DNA of 30,744 nucleotides from 0-14-0-20-45-22 sp041645495 (GCA_041645495.1 JBAZPZ010000017.1:1-30744); one strand, 5' to 3'. Numbered from the stretch's first letter, positions 17,154 to 26,675 are shown. A program made the numbers and translations. Notes: a model not told the origin generated them from the sequence alone.

Positions 17154-18437
17154 TTACTGAACCGTCTTGAGTTCGAACTCGGCGACGCTCTTCCATTTCA
17201 GATCCTTTCCGGCGAGTTGAAACGCTTGTTTGGCGGCGGCTTTATTTCCCAGACAACGCTCGGCAATTCCTAGTTCGATAAGAGCCGGCGCCCAATTGAT
17301 TTTAAGTTTTAGCGCGCTATTTGCGGATTCTTTCGCTTCCTGACACTGACCGAGTTTATTTTGAGCGGTTGCGAGTCTGAGCCAACTGGTCGTACTTTTG
17401 GGATCGAGTTGAACCGCTTTGGACAATGTGGTTACGGCATCCTTAAAGTTGTTCATTTCGGTATGGATAGCGCCTAACAATTCATAAGCGGTTTCGTAAT
17501 TCGCATTGATCTCAACGACCTTATTTAACGCGGGAATCGCATTGGAAAAGTCCTTCAACTGGTAATAAATCTGACCGATGTTGACCCATCCGTCCAAATA
17601 CTGTTGGTCGATATTCGTCGCCGCCTCGAATGCTTTCAACGCTTCCGGTACGTTGTTGAGTTTTGTCTGCGCTTTGCCTAATACCAAAAACGCTTTGGGA
17701 TTATTCGGATTTTTCTCGATACACCGGCTGATGAATTCGAGCGCTTTAGTGTAGTTTTTCTCGTCGAGGCTAATGACGGCGCTGAGATAATAGGAACGAT
17801 AATCGTTGGAATCCAGACTGATCGCCTGCTGGAATTTTTCAAGCGCACCGGGATAATTTTTCCTCTGCATCAACTGTGTACCCTCGGCGAGAACCTGTGA
17901 AACGAGGCACTGAAAACTCTTCCGATATTTTTCTTCCGTCGGCTTCATCTGAATGGCTTTATTCATGTATTCGGCAGCGCTGGAATAATCCTGAAGTCTG
18001 ACGAATACGATGCCAAGCGAAAAATAGGCTTCCGCAAAGTTTTTATTTTCGTTTATAATCTCCAGATAAATCTTTTTCGCGCCCTGATAATCGGCGCTCG
18101 CGACGAGTCGCGAAGCTTCCGACAGTTTACTGATAAATGCCGCCATCGTGTTTCTGACGTCGCGATATTCCGTGTTAGCGCGATCTAACTCGATTGCCTT
18201 ATCGACATAAATTTTGGCATTATCCAGATCGCCCATTCCATAATAAATTCTTCCCAGAAGAAAAACGGCGCCCGCATAATTCGGGTCCGCATCGACAACC
18301 GGTTTGCAGATGTCGAAGGCGCTCTGATACTCGCCTTTCTGGAATAAATCGTACGCTTTAATCAGTTCATCCGATCCTTGACCGAACGCCAGCGTCGCGA
18401 CTAATAACACAATTAATCCTGCCAAAACTTGTTTCAT
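17154..18437 (-). CDS. Exported tetratricopeptide-repeat protein
   Basis: This protein has 427 residues, with a signal peptide MKQVLAGLIVLLVATLAFGQ. The rest is nearly all TPR helices, about ten to eleven units of 34 residues. Typical cores are AEAYFSLGIVFVRLQDYSSA, PKAFLVLGKAQTKLNNVPEA and DGWVNIGQIYYQLKDFSNAI. TPR arrays bind partner proteins; this one would act in the periplasm, and no enzymatic domain is present. AGAGGA lies 8 nt before the ATG at 18437. A longer frame to 18545 runs through the tRNA gene and is rejected. The gene follows pgk-tpiA-secG-tRNA and is closed by the hairpin terminator. Function is unknown. Confidence 0.88.
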   Translation of the reverse strand: MKQVLAGLIVLLVATLAFGQGSDELIKAYDLFQKGEYQSAFDICKPVVDADPNYAGAVFLLGRIYYGMGDLDNAKIYVDKAIELDRANTEYRDVRNTMAAFISKLSEASRLVASADYQGAKKIYLEIINENKNFAEAYFSLGIVFVRLQDYSSAAEYMNKAIQMKPTEEKYRKSFQCLVSQVLAEGTQLMQRKNYPGALEKFQQAISLDSNDYRSYYLSAVISLDEKNYTKALEFISRCIEKNPNNPKAFLVLGKAQTKLNNVPEALKAFEAATNIDQQYLDGWVNIGQIYYQLKDFSNAIPALNKVVEINANYETAYELLGAIHTEMNNFKDAVTTLSKAVQLDPKSTTSWLRLATAQNKLGQCQEAKESANSALKLKINWAPALIELGIAERCLGNKAAAKQAFQLAGKDLKWKSVAEFELKTVQ

Positions 18438-18489
18438 CGCTTTTCCTCTCTGATTCATCGGTTCCAAATTTTCCGGTGACTTAACTGAG

Positions 18490-18573
18490 TGCCGAAGACG
18501 GGAGTCGAACCCGTACAGGCTACCGCCCACATGGCCCTCAACCATGCGTGTCTACCAATTCCACCACCTCGGC
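18490..18573 (-). tRNA. tRNA-Leu (anticodon GAG)
   Basis: This is an 84-nt class II tRNA on the minus strand. The acceptor stem GCCGAGG pairs with CTTCGGC, with discriminator A. The D arm contains TTGGTAGA, the anticodon stem is CATGG/CCATG with loop TTGAGGG, giving GAG, which reads CUC and CUU. A long variable arm GGGCGGTAGCCT follows, and the T arm is ACGGG-TTCGACT-CCCGT. The 3' CCA is not encoded (the next bases are CTC), so it must be added after transcription. It sits 34 nt after the secG stop on the same strand. Confidence 0.95.
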
Positions 18574-18607
18574 CTAAAAATAATTGAAAAGAACATCGTC
18601 CGTCGGA

Positions 18608-18964
18608 TTATTTCCCGGTCGGTGCGACAGGCGCTTCTCCTTGTTCCATGCTACCTTGAGGAACCGGGAGAGTGGCGGACGGAACGGTTCTTTTATCCGC
18701 TTCCTGCCTGATAATACTGGTCGGTTCGCCTTTGGGAACCGATAAAAAACTGATCAGGATGGCAATAACCATAAAGGCAACCGCCAGACCTGTTGTAACT
18801 TTCGATAAAAACGTTACGGCTCCACGTCCCCCGAACAGAGAACCTGAGCCGCCGAAACTCCCAAACGTTCCGGAGAGAGCGTCTCCCTTGCTGGACTGCA
18901 TCAAAATCGCCAGCGTCAGCAAGATCGAAACAATGATAAAAATGACGATAAAAAGGGTGTACAC
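18608..18964 (-). CDS. secG: Preprotein translocase subunit SecG
   Basis: This 118-residue subunit of the SecYEG channel has two membrane helices (about 2-22 and 55-72). Between them lies the conserved loop LMQSSKGDALSGTFGSFG and GSLFGGRGAVTFLSKVT. The C-terminal 40 residues are a low-complexity tail rich in Pro, Thr and Ala, common in SecG. The start is GTG, sharing its G with the tpiA stop TAG, with AAGGAG 5 nt upstream. Placement after pgk and tpiA is common in many bacteria. Confidence 0.93.
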   Translation of the reverse strand: MYTLFIVIFIIVSILLTLAILMQSSKGDALSGTFGSFGGSGSLFGGRGAVTFLSKVTTGLAVAFMVIAILISFLSVPKGEPTSIIRQEADKRTVPSATLPVPQGSMEQGEAPVAPTGK

Positions 18965-19743
18965 TATTTCTCCTTCTCTACTAAATATCTTTCAACAATC
19001 TCTGAAATCCCGACAAAATCCTGTTCAACCAAACTCGCGCCGCCGACTAAAAAGCCGTCAATGTCCTTGGCCTCGATCAAGATCTTCGCATTGGACGATT
19101 TTACACTTCCACCGTACAGAATCGTCATCGTTTCCGCTTTCTCCGAACCATACTGTTTTTTCAGCAATTCGCGGATGAACTGATGCGCTTCCGAGGCTTG
19201 TTCCGGTGTCGCAACGACGCCGGTTCCGATTGCCCAAACGGGCTCATAAGCGATCACGCAAGACTTCAGTTGGTCGTCCGAAACGACCGAGAATGCACTT
19301 TTAAACTGTCTTTCAAGCACGTCATGTGTCGCACCCGATTGCCGTTCTTCGAGTTTTTCGCCCAGACAAAGAATCGGTTTCAGTCCAATTTCCAGCGCGG
19401 CTGACATCTTCTTTTGAATCAACTCATCGGATTCGTTGAAGATATGACGCCTTTCGGAGTGCCCTAAAATCACGTATTGACATCCTGAAGATTTCAACAT
19501 GCTTCCGGAAATTTCCCCGGTGAACGCGCCGGATTTCTCGAAATACATGTTTTGACCGCCGAGTTTTAAGGAAGTGATTTTTAACATTTCACTGATGTGA
19601 AAAAGCGACGTAAATGGCGGGCATAATATAACTTCAGTTCGCTTAAGTTTCAACAGGTTTTTCGATAAACTGACGGCAAAATCAACAGAAGGTTGAACAT
19701 CTTTGTTCATTTTCCAGTTTGCCGCGACAATATATTTTTTCAT
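18964..19743 (-). CDS. tpiA: Triosephosphate isomerase
   Basis: This 259-residue (beta/alpha)8 enzyme interconverts dihydroxyacetone phosphate and glyceraldehyde 3-phosphate in glycolysis. Visible residues are Asn9 and Lys11 (AANWKMN), electrophile His95 (LGHSERR), base Glu167 (AYEPVWAIGTG) with the flexible lid, and the phosphate-binding YGGSV and GGAS segments. Nothing is missing. It starts 6 nt after the pgk stop and its stop overlaps the secG start by one base, so the three genes form one operon. Confidence 0.97.
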   Translation of the reverse strand: MKKYIVAANWKMNKDVQPSVDFAVSLSKNLLKLKRTEVILCPPFTSLFHISEMLKITSLKLGGQNMYFEKSGAFTGEISGSMLKSSGCQYVILGHSERRHIFNESDELIQKKMSAALEIGLKPILCLGEKLEERQSGATHDVLERQFKSAFSVVSDDQLKSCVIAYEPVWAIGTGVVATPEQASEAHQFIRELLKKQYGSEKAETMTILYGGSVKSSNAKILIEAKDIDGFLVGGASLVEQDFVGISEIVERYLVEKEK

Positions 19744-19749
19744 AGTCCC

Positions 19750-20946
19750 TTATTTGTTTGAAATTAAATTCACCGGAATCAGTTCCAGACCGCTCAAAAG
19801 TTCGAGCGAAGCGCCGCCGCCGGTGGATACGTGCGTCACTTTATCCATCAATCCGAATTTTTCCATGGCCGAAGCGGAATCTCCGCCGCCAACGACCGTA
19901 ACGGCGCCTTTTTCTGTAATCTCGGCCAACTTCCGGGCAACGGTTTCGGTTCCGGTGGAAAACTTCTTGATCTCGAAGACACCGACGGGGCCGTTCCACA
20001 AAACGGTTTTGCTCTTTTCGATGATTTCCGAAAAGATGACGGAAGTCTCGGGTCCGATGTCAACGCCCATCTTGTCCGCTGGAATTCGATCGATCGAAAC
20101 GACCTCGCATTCGACGGTCTCGGCAACTTCATCTGCGATCACGACATCTTTTGGAAGAATAATCTGACAACCGAATTGTTTTGCTTTCTCAAGTGTCTCT
20201 TTCGCTAATGCGATCTTGTCTTCCTCGAGGAGCGATTTTCCAATCTCATAGCCCAGCGCTTTCAGAAAGGTGTAAGCCATTCCGCCGCCGATCAGGATGT
20301 TATCTACTTTCCCAAACAACCGTTCGATGATTTCGATCTTTCCGGTCACTTTCGCGCCGCCCAGAACCGCGGTGTAAGGTTTCGCCGGATTTTCCAGATA
20401 ATCGTGCAGATAATGCAATTCCTTCTCTAATAAATAGCCGGCGGCTCTTTGAGGAATATACTGACAAATTCCGGCCGTCGAGGCATGTGCCCGGTGACTC
20501 GTTCCGAAAGCGTCGTTGACATAAATCTCAGCCAGTTCGGCGAGTTTGGCGGAAAAATCGGGATCGTTCTTTTCCTCTTCGGCATAAAAACGAAGATTTT
20601 CCAGAAGCAGGACTTCGCCGTTTTGAAGCGAATTGACTAAGCTTTTCACTTCAATGCCGATGCAGTCCGGCGAAAAATACACTTTATTTTTGAGATATTT
20701 CTGAAGGCGTTCCGCGACGGGTTTCAGACTAAATTCCGGAGCCTTTTTTCCTTTTGGTCTGCCGAGATGCGACATCAAAATAACCCGCGCACCGCCGGCG
20801 AGCAATTTCTGGATCGTCGGTAAAGCTGCCCGAATTCGGAAATCGTCCGTGATGTTTTGATTCTTGTCCAACGGAACGTTGAAATCGACGCGGATCAACA
20901 CCCGCTTGCCCTCTACTTTGAGATCATCAATTGTCAATCTTGCCAT
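19750..20946 (-). CDS. pgk: Phosphoglycerate kinase
   Basis: This is 398 residues, the usual bacterial length. It converts 1,3-bisphosphoglycerate and ADP to 3-phosphoglycerate and ATP. Signatures are KRVLIRVDFNVPLDKNQ near the N-terminus, MSHLGRPKG, the basic-patch segment SHRAHAST, the hinge region GGAKVTGKIE, and the nucleotide-binding GGGDSASAMEKF near the C-terminus. AGGTG lies upstream of the ATG. It heads the pgk-tpiA-secG-tRNA-Leu unit, with a plausible promoter in the 93-bp gap upstream. Confidence 0.97.
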   Translation of the reverse strand: MARLTIDDLKVEGKRVLIRVDFNVPLDKNQNITDDFRIRAALPTIQKLLAGGARVILMSHLGRPKGKKAPEFSLKPVAERLQKYLKNKVYFSPDCIGIEVKSLVNSLQNGEVLLLENLRFYAEEEKNDPDFSAKLAELAEIYVNDAFGTSHRAHASTAGICQYIPQRAAGYLLEKELHYLHDYLENPAKPYTAVLGGAKVTGKIEIIERLFGKVDNILIGGGMAYTFLKALGYEIGKSLLEEDKIALAKETLEKAKQFGCQIILPKDVVIADEVAETVECEVVSIDRIPADKMGVDIGPETSVIFSEIIEKSKTVLWNGPVGVFEIKKFSTGTETVARKLAEITEKGAVTVVGGGDSASAMEKFGLMDKVTHVSTGGGASLELLSGLELIPVNLISNK

Positions 20947-20987
20947 ATTTCACCTACCAATCGTTACATGTTTAAAAATAACCTAAG

Positions 20988-21016
20988 AGTTTAATTTTCT
21001 CTGATAATTAATTCAA
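20988..21016 (-). promoter_or_regulatory. Candidate promoter for pgk-tpiA-secG
   Basis: On the minus strand TTGAAT (complement of 21011-21016) is followed after 17 bp by TAAACT (complement of 20988-20993). Each hexamer matches the sigma-70 consensus at four of six positions with ideal spacing. It lies in the AT-rich gap before pgk. The match is moderate and could be chance. Confidence 0.4.
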
Positions 21017-21039
21017 GAAAAAATTACAGAAAAATGGAT

Positions 21040-21720
21040 TTATTCGGCCGCCGCCGCAGTAATTCCGATAATTTTTCCGATCCCGTTTTCCCGTAAGACC
21101 TTCGCCGCGGCGTTCATCGTCGATCCGGTCGTGAATACATCGTCCACCAAAATGACCGTCGCGATTCCATCTTTATCAAAGCATTTTCCAATTCCGAACG
21201 CCGCATCCATGTTCTCTTTTCGCTCGTTTGCATTCAGTTGCGTCTGCGTCTGTGTATTTTTAATTCGCCTGAGAATTCCCGTGTTGACGGGAATCCCGAG
21301 AACTTTTCTCATGCCGGTCGAAATCAAGTCGGATTGATTGTAACCGCGCTCTCTCATTTTGATCGGATGAAGCGGAATCGGCGTCAAAATCGTGGAAGAT
21401 TTGTCGATATTTTCCAATTGAAGAAATGCGCTCATCCGAATTCCGAGTTCAACTCCGATCGACCGCTTGCCCTGATATTTCAAAGCGTGTACGATCTTTT
21501 GAAACAATTCGTCAAAGACAAAAACGGAGATGATCTCGTCCAGGTTTTCTAAAAAATCCTTCCGGTCGCTTTTTTCGGGCGGGATCGGCTGGAGTTTGTT
21601 CCAGCATTCCTCGCAGACAACGGCTTTCGGGTCTTCCAGACGTCGGTCACAAACCAGACACAGCGGTGTAAAGAACAACGACAGGAAACCGTTGTATGCA
21701 TCTGCAAAGATGTTGTTCAT
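21040..21720 (-). CDS. ComF-family phosphoribosyltransferase-like protein
   Basis: This protein has 226 residues from the ATG at 21720. An N-terminal zinc-ribbon has Cys21, Cys24, Cys36 and Cys39 (CLVCDRRL, CEECW). A type I phosphoribosyltransferase fold follows, with the family motif RERGYNQSDLI and the PRPP loop VILVDDVFTTGST at about 189-201. ComF/GntX homologues are linked to DNA uptake in naturally competent bacteria, but their reaction is uncertain, and no other competence gene is in this window. A longer frame to 21813 would overlap the upstream gene by 43 nt and add residues unlike the family, so it was not used. It is last in the smc-GWxTD-comF unit. Confidence 0.88.
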   Translation of the reverse strand: MNNIFADAYNGFLSLFFTPLCLVCDRRLEDPKAVVCEECWNKLQPIPPEKSDRKDFLENLDEIISVFVFDELFQKIVHALKYQGKRSIGVELGIRMSAFLQLENIDKSSTILTPIPLHPIKMRERGYNQSDLISTGMRKVLGIPVNTGILRRIKNTQTQTQLNANERKENMDAAFGIGKCFDKDGIATVILVDDVFTTGSTMNAAAKVLRENGIGKIIGITAAAAE

Positions 21721-21770
21721 CCGATGAATTGCTCCGGTTTTCGAGTTCCAAACTGTCTGGATCGGGATGG

Positions 21771-23147
21771 CTAGTAAGTGGTATTGTCTCCCGTTGCCGT
21801 CGGCGAGATCCATCTTTCCCAGTTTGTATCTTGCAGTTCGTTTCGGGCGGTCGAATGCACCAATTCCATGCTTCCGAATCCGGTCTTATCGACAAAGGCA
21901 AAGATGATACCGCCTTCGATGTCGTTATAGGTCCAGATCTGATAAGGTTTCTTTTCCAGTGAACTAGGATATCTTTCGACCTCTGACGGCGGTCCGTAAA
22001 TAATAAAAACACGCCCCATGTCCGTTTTCCATCCTGCTTGACGAGCGGTTCTGAATTGTTCGTTCGCGTATTTCAAACGGTCTTCAAATTCCTGACGGGC
22101 TTCGTTGATGGGCGTTTGAGGACTGTTATCTCGCCGATCCCAGAAGCGGGCAATGATCTGCCGTTTACCCGACAAATCTGATTTTCGGTACATTTTGATC
22201 TCGGTTTCCGACGCAACAAACTTCATCGGCCCGAATTTTTCATCCAGTTCCTTCTTAGACAGATTTTTTAAAATTTCTTCGTCGTAAGCCGATGAGAGAA
22301 GGTCACGCTTCTCTTCCTTAACCATGTAAAAACGTTTTTTATAAGTCGCCGTCTGCCCCGATTGTTCATCCACGCATTCGAAATTCAGATTGTAAAGTCC
22401 CGATTCCAGCGACGAGATGTTCATTCCGTTAATCTCGACGGAGGAATCGCCGGGTTTCGCCTTGGATTTCCACTCCGATTTCAGAATTTCTTTCTGATTG
22501 AGATCGGTAACCGTGTAGCGGGTTTTATATGTTCCTGCGGAGTTCGGATCGTACCGAAGATGATAGACTTCGCAAAAGGAGAAAAGCGACGGATTTTTCA
22601 CGCCATAGATCGAACTGGCATTTGGAATAATGTCATAGCCGAAATACTTGCTGAACTTGTTGCTTTTTTCGGTTTTGCTGATCTGACTTCCAAAGTGTAA
22701 GTCGCTGATCTGGATCGTATTCCCGGAATAAGCAGGCACGTTGATCTGCATTTCCTGTTTGTACTTGACGCGCGTATTCGTGTCCGCAACGACCGTTATC
22801 ATCTGATAAATGCCCGGTTTGACCTGCAACGTGGAGATTTCCGGTATTTTCTGACTGCTGGCCGCGCGGACCGTATCGGACTTTTGATCGACAATGATCC
22901 ATTGATCCATCGCAACAACCGTATCCCGTTGCGCCAGAGCGACGCGAATCAAAATGGTCGATTGAAACTTGTCGCCAATCGGCACGAATTTGAACAAATT
23001 CCGGGGAATCATGAAATAGACTTCAACGACGTCCATTTCATCTGAAGCGCGGAATGTCGCAAAATCCACATCATATTCGCCGGCAAACGCGACGAGCATC
23101 GACAACGAAATTACCAGCGATAGGAAGACAATTTTCATTTTAGTCAT
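21771..23147 (-). CDS. Exported GWxTD-domain protein
   Basis: This 458-residue protein has a signal peptide (MTKMKIVFLSLVISLSMLVAFA). Residues about 25-270 look like beta-sandwich domains, and a charged helical linker follows. The GWxTD domain is at about 300-450: ARQAGWKTDMGRVFIIYGPP begins near residue 367 and is followed by YQIWTYNDIEGGIIFAFVDK. This domain is found in exported proteins of Acidobacteria, FCB candidate phyla and relatives, and has no established function. The start lies 3 nt after the smc stop with GGA 8 nt upstream, so it is probably co-transcribed with smc. Cell location is inferred from the signal peptide. Confidence 0.85.
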   Translation of the reverse strand: MTKMKIVFLSLVISLSMLVAFAGEYDVDFATFRASDEMDVVEVYFMIPRNLFKFVPIGDKFQSTILIRVALAQRDTVVAMDQWIIVDQKSDTVRAASSQKIPEISTLQVKPGIYQMITVVADTNTRVKYKQEMQINVPAYSGNTIQISDLHFGSQISKTEKSNKFSKYFGYDIIPNASSIYGVKNPSLFSFCEVYHLRYDPNSAGTYKTRYTVTDLNQKEILKSEWKSKAKPGDSSVEINGMNISSLESGLYNLNFECVDEQSGQTATYKKRFYMVKEEKRDLLSSAYDEEILKNLSKKELDEKFGPMKFVASETEIKMYRKSDLSGKRQIIARFWDRRDNSPQTPINEARQEFEDRLKYANEQFRTARQAGWKTDMGRVFIIYGPPSEVERYPSSLEKKPYQIWTYNDIEGGIIFAFVDKTGFGSMELVHSTARNELQDTNWERWISPTATGDNTTY

Positions 23148-23150
23148 GGG

Positions 23151-26100
23151 TTAATCCAGTTTTGCAGAGATTATTTGTGACACTCCTTTTTCAGCCATAG
23201 TTACGCCGTACAACGCGTCGGCGATGCTCATCGTCGATTTGTTATGCGTGACGATGATGAACTGCGTTTTATCCGAAAAGGTCTTAAGCACATTCGTGAA
23301 TCGGGACGTGTTTTGATCGTCCAACGGCGCATCGACTTCATCCAGAATGCAGAACGGGCTTGGCTTCACCTGATAAATGGCGAACAGCAACGAGATCGCC
23401 GTCAGAGCCTTCTCTCCCGCCGACAGCATTTTAAGAGAGCGCAGTTTTTTCCCGCTCGGACACGCCCAAATCTCGATCTGCGATTCCAGCGGATCGGGAT
23501 CGCCGATCAACTTGACATCCGCTTCTCCGCCGTTGAAGAAAATGGAGAACGTCGATTGAAAATTTTGGCGGATTTTTTCAAAAATCTCGATGTATTGTTC
23601 CCGGGCGACGTTGTCGATTTGCAAGATAACTTCGTTCAGGCCTTTCTCCGAGGCAATCAGATCGTCGCGCTGTTCGGAGAGGAATTTGTACCGCATATTT
23701 TCCTGCTCGTATTCGTCTTTCACGGCCATGTTCACCATGCCGATCATTTCCAGATTCCGCTTGAATCGTTCCACGTCGCGGCAAAGCGTTTCTTCTTCCG
23801 GCAGAGATTCCGGCATCTCGTCCGGCACGCTTCGGTTGTATTTTTCGAAAAGGATGGAGCGAATTTCATTGTCGGCGGCTTTATATTCGGAAAAAGCCAA
23901 CTCCATTTTCTTCAACTCTTCCGACAAGTTCTCTTTATTCCGGCGCGTTTCCGTCATCCGGTCATTCAGATCTTGCTGGTCCGACCGCAAACGCTGGTGC
24001 GCCGATTGAACGGCGACGAGCGTTTGTTCGGCCTTCGTCAGGCGCTCGGAAATTTTTTTGATCTCAGCGCCGTTTGTTTCCATTTTCAGGTCGATTTCCA
24101 GCTTCGACTGAATATTCTTGTTCTTATCCTGAATCGCGGCATTCCGGACGTTCGACAGGTTGGCGATCGACCGATCGGCGGCTTCAAAACCGGCAACGAG
24201 ATTCCGGTAACTGTTTTCGAGATTGACAAGTTCGATGCGCGCATTCTGGATGCGGGCGTTCTGTTCGTCGAGCGACGATTTGACCGTCGAAAGATTTTCC
24301 TTTTTCTCCAGAATAGCCGCGTCCAAAGAAGTTATTTTTGTAGAAATCGAGTCGTTTTCGGGATTTTCGCGTTTCAATTTTTCATTGAAATTTTCCAGTG
24401 CGACCGAAATGGAAACTTTGCTTTCGTTCAGGTTTCTTCGAATTCCGTTCGACTGCGACAAGAGCGATTCGGCGGCGCGACGTTTATCTTCATCGGCCTG
24501 TAGAATTTTTTCAAATTGTGCGATCTCGTTCTTGAGCGCATTTCGGTTCGCGGCGACTTGACGAAGATCGGAACCGATCTTGCCGATTTGACTGACGATT
24601 CCTTCTTTATCTATTTTCAGTGCGTCGAATTTTTTCTCGAACTCGTATAATTTTTGGTTTCTGCCGACGAGCGCGCTGGATTCTGACGTTTCGGAGCCGC
24701 CCGCAAAAAAACCGTTGGCGTCACGGAATCTGCCTCGCGGCGTAATGAACGACAGGTTCCGGTATTTCTTTTCCCAAATCAGAGATTCAAAATCACCGTC
24801 ATCGCAGACGTAGATGGAACCAAACAAAAATTCTTTCAGTCGGGACAGCGACGAGCCGCATTTGATAAATTGGCTCAGAGGTTGAAAACCGTCACCCGAG
24901 AATTTCTCCTTTTCGGAATTATGAAATTCGATGTCGAGCGGAATGACGGAAACTCTCCCTTTTCCCGTTGAAGAGAGCTTTTCCAGCGCATGAAGTGCAA
25001 CCGACTGCGAATCGGCGACCAGCAGACGGGAAATATCCTTGATGACCGTTTCGACGGCAAGATAATAGGTTGAATCGACCGAAAGCAGATCGGAGAGCGA
25101 GCCCTGAATCCCGGGAAAATCGCTCAGATGATCGAGCACGAACTGCAAACCGGGCGCAAATCCTTCCTTGGTCTGAATGATCCCGGAATAAAACGAAATG
25201 CGGTTCGAGAGTTTATCCAGTTCGGAATCGACTTTCCGGAGTTCGTCGCGGAGTTTCTGCTCTTCGTCGGATAATTCCTGAAAGCGTTCGTCTTCCCGGC
25301 GGAGTCGGTCTTTGCGTTGATCCAGTTCGCGGTTCGATTGGCTGATTTTTCCGCGGATTTCCTCGAGTTGTCCGGCGCTCCGTTCATCAACCTTGTCTTG
25401 CTCGGCGATTCGATTCAGAACCGCTTGCAGATCGTTGCCGCGTTGCCGGATATTTTCCTTCAGACTTGAAACGCGCGCGGCGAACTCGGCCTGCTGACGG
25501 AAAAGCGCGTATCGCTCGTCCTGTAAAGTTTGTAATTCCTTGTCGATCGATTTGTACTGCTGGTCAACCGCGCCAACCGCTTCGGAAAGGTTCTTGAACT
25601 CTTCCCGTTTTTTCTCGAGGTTGTCGCCGGTTTCCGACTGTTGGGTTTTGAGAGCGATTTTCCGCTCTTCGGCAAGGGAAATATTTTTCGTGTGCGATTC
25701 GATTTCGTTCGACAACCGGCTGATCGTTTGTGTAATGTTGCGGTGCTGTTCTTTGAGCAGTAGATCGTTCGTTTCCAACTGACTTCGCGTCGAGCGAAGC
25801 GAATTCACCATGTCGGTTTGTTGCTGAAGAACTTCCTCTTTTTCTTCGATCGCCTGCTGATTATCGCGCCAGTCACGTTCCAGAACGGTCAAGTCACCGG
25901 CACAGCGGTCAAACGTTTCCTGTTTTGCACGGAAATTTTCGTGAATCGGTTCACTTTTCAGACGGATGTTCAGAATCCGCCGCGTCGCCAATGCGACTTC
26001 GGATTCGATGAGACTCTGCGTCACTTCCTGATATTTTTCATATCGGTGAAGTTGTCGCTTGAGGTTTTTTACTTTCGAATCGACTTCCGTGATGATGTCG

Positions 26101-26675
26101 TTCAATCTCAGCAAATCCTCGCGGGTTGCCTCCAATTTTCGGATGGCGGCTTTTCGTTGAATCCGATATTTGTTGACGCCGGCCGCTTCCTCGAACAAAC
26201 GCTTCCGTTCTTCGGGCGTTTCGCTGAGAATATCTTCGATCATTTTCAGTTCGATGATGGAGTAGGCGTTCGCGCCCATTCCCGTATCGATGAACAGGTC
26301 AGTGATATCTTTCAACCGGCAGAGATTTTTGTTGATAAAATACTCGCTCTCACCGTTCCGGTACAGTCTGCGCGTGATGGTCACATCCGACAGTTCGACT
26401 GCGGCGCGGCTCGTGACGTCATGGATCGTCAGCGACACTTCCGCCATATTGAGCGGACGCTTGGCCGATGTGCCATTGAAGATCACGTCGGTGTTCCGAT
26501 CGGCGCGAAGCACGCTGGATTTTTGCTCGCCAATTACCCAGCGCAAAGCATCGACGATATTGGTCTTGCCGCAACCGTTCGGTCCGACAATGGAAGTGAT
26601 TCCTCGCCCGAACTCGATCTCCGAGCATTTTAAAAATGACTTAAATCCGTATAAACTTAGTTTTGAAATGTACAT
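23151..26675 (-). CDS. smc: Chromosome segregation protein SMC
   Basis: This 1174-residue condensin ATPase is of normal family length. Walker A GPNGCGKT is at residues 31-38 and the Q-loop region ALRWVIGEQ follows. Coiled coil spans about 170-500, the hinge lies near 505-640 (GIQGSLSDLLSV, VAVETVIKD-like segment, FITPRGRFRDANGFFAGG), and a second coiled coil runs to about 1000. ABC signature LSAGEKALTA starts at 1084 and Walker B FCILDEVDAPLDDQN near 1108. SMC works with ScpA and ScpB, whose genes are not in this window. The gene has no obvious promoter in the 133-bp gap upstream. The antisense frames inside it are shadows. Confidence 0.97.
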   Translation of the reverse strand: MYISKLSLYGFKSFLKCSEIEFGRGITSIVGPNGCGKTNIVDALRWVIGEQKSSVLRADRNTDVIFNGTSAKRPLNMAEVSLTIHDVTSRAAVELSDVTITRRLYRNGESEYFINKNLCRLKDITDLFIDTGMGANAYSIIELKMIEDILSETPEERKRLFEEAAGVNKYRIQRKAAIRKLEATREDLLRLNDIITEVDSKVKNLKRQLHRYEKYQEVTQSLIESEVALATRRILNIRLKSEPIHENFRAKQETFDRCAGDLTVLERDWRDNQQAIEEKEEVLQQQTDMVNSLRSTRSQLETNDLLLKEQHRNITQTISRLSNEIESHTKNISLAEERKIALKTQQSETGDNLEKKREEFKNLSEAVGAVDQQYKSIDKELQTLQDERYALFRQQAEFAARVSSLKENIRQRGNDLQAVLNRIAEQDKVDERSAGQLEEIRGKISQSNRELDQRKDRLRREDERFQELSDEEQKLRDELRKVDSELDKLSNRISFYSGIIQTKEGFAPGLQFVLDHLSDFPGIQGSLSDLLSVDSTYYLAVETVIKDISRLLVADSQSVALHALEKLSSTGKGRVSVIPLDIEFHNSEKEKFSGDGFQPLSQFIKCGSSLSRLKEFLFGSIYVCDDGDFESLIWEKKYRNLSFITPRGRFRDANGFFAGGSETSESSALVGRNQKLYEFEKKFDALKIDKEGIVSQIGKIGSDLRQVAANRNALKNEIAQFEKILQADEDKRRAAESLLSQSNGIRRNLNESKVSISVALENFNEKLKRENPENDSISTKITSLDAAILEKKENLSTVKSSLDEQNARIQNARIELVNLENSYRNLVAGFEAADRSIANLSNVRNAAIQDKNKNIQSKLEIDLKMETNGAEIKKISERLTKAEQTLVAVQSAHQRLRSDQQDLNDRMTETRRNKENLSEELKKMELAFSEYKAADNEIRSILFEKYNRSVPDEMPESLPEEETLCRDVERFKRNLEMIGMVNMAVKDEYEQENMRYKFLSEQRDDLIASEKGLNEVILQIDNVAREQYIEIFEKIRQNFQSTFSIFFNGGEADVKLIGDPDPLESQIEIWACPSGKKLRSLKMLSAGEKALTAISLLFAIYQVKPSPFCILDEVDAPLDDQNTSRFTNVLKTFSDKTQFIIVTHNKSTMSIADALYGVTMAEKGVSQIISAKLD

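Noticed and set aside
18438..18545. N-terminal extension of the TPR protein
   Set aside because: The extension reads through the tRNA-Leu gene and precedes a proper signal peptide with its own ribosome binding site.
23244..24503. A 419-codon open frame on the plus strand inside smc
   Set aside because: It is antisense to a clearly conserved gene, has low-complexity Phe/Arg-rich translation and no recognisable domain. It arises from codon bias of the SMC coiled coil. The 271-codon frame at 25818-26633 is rejected for the same reason.
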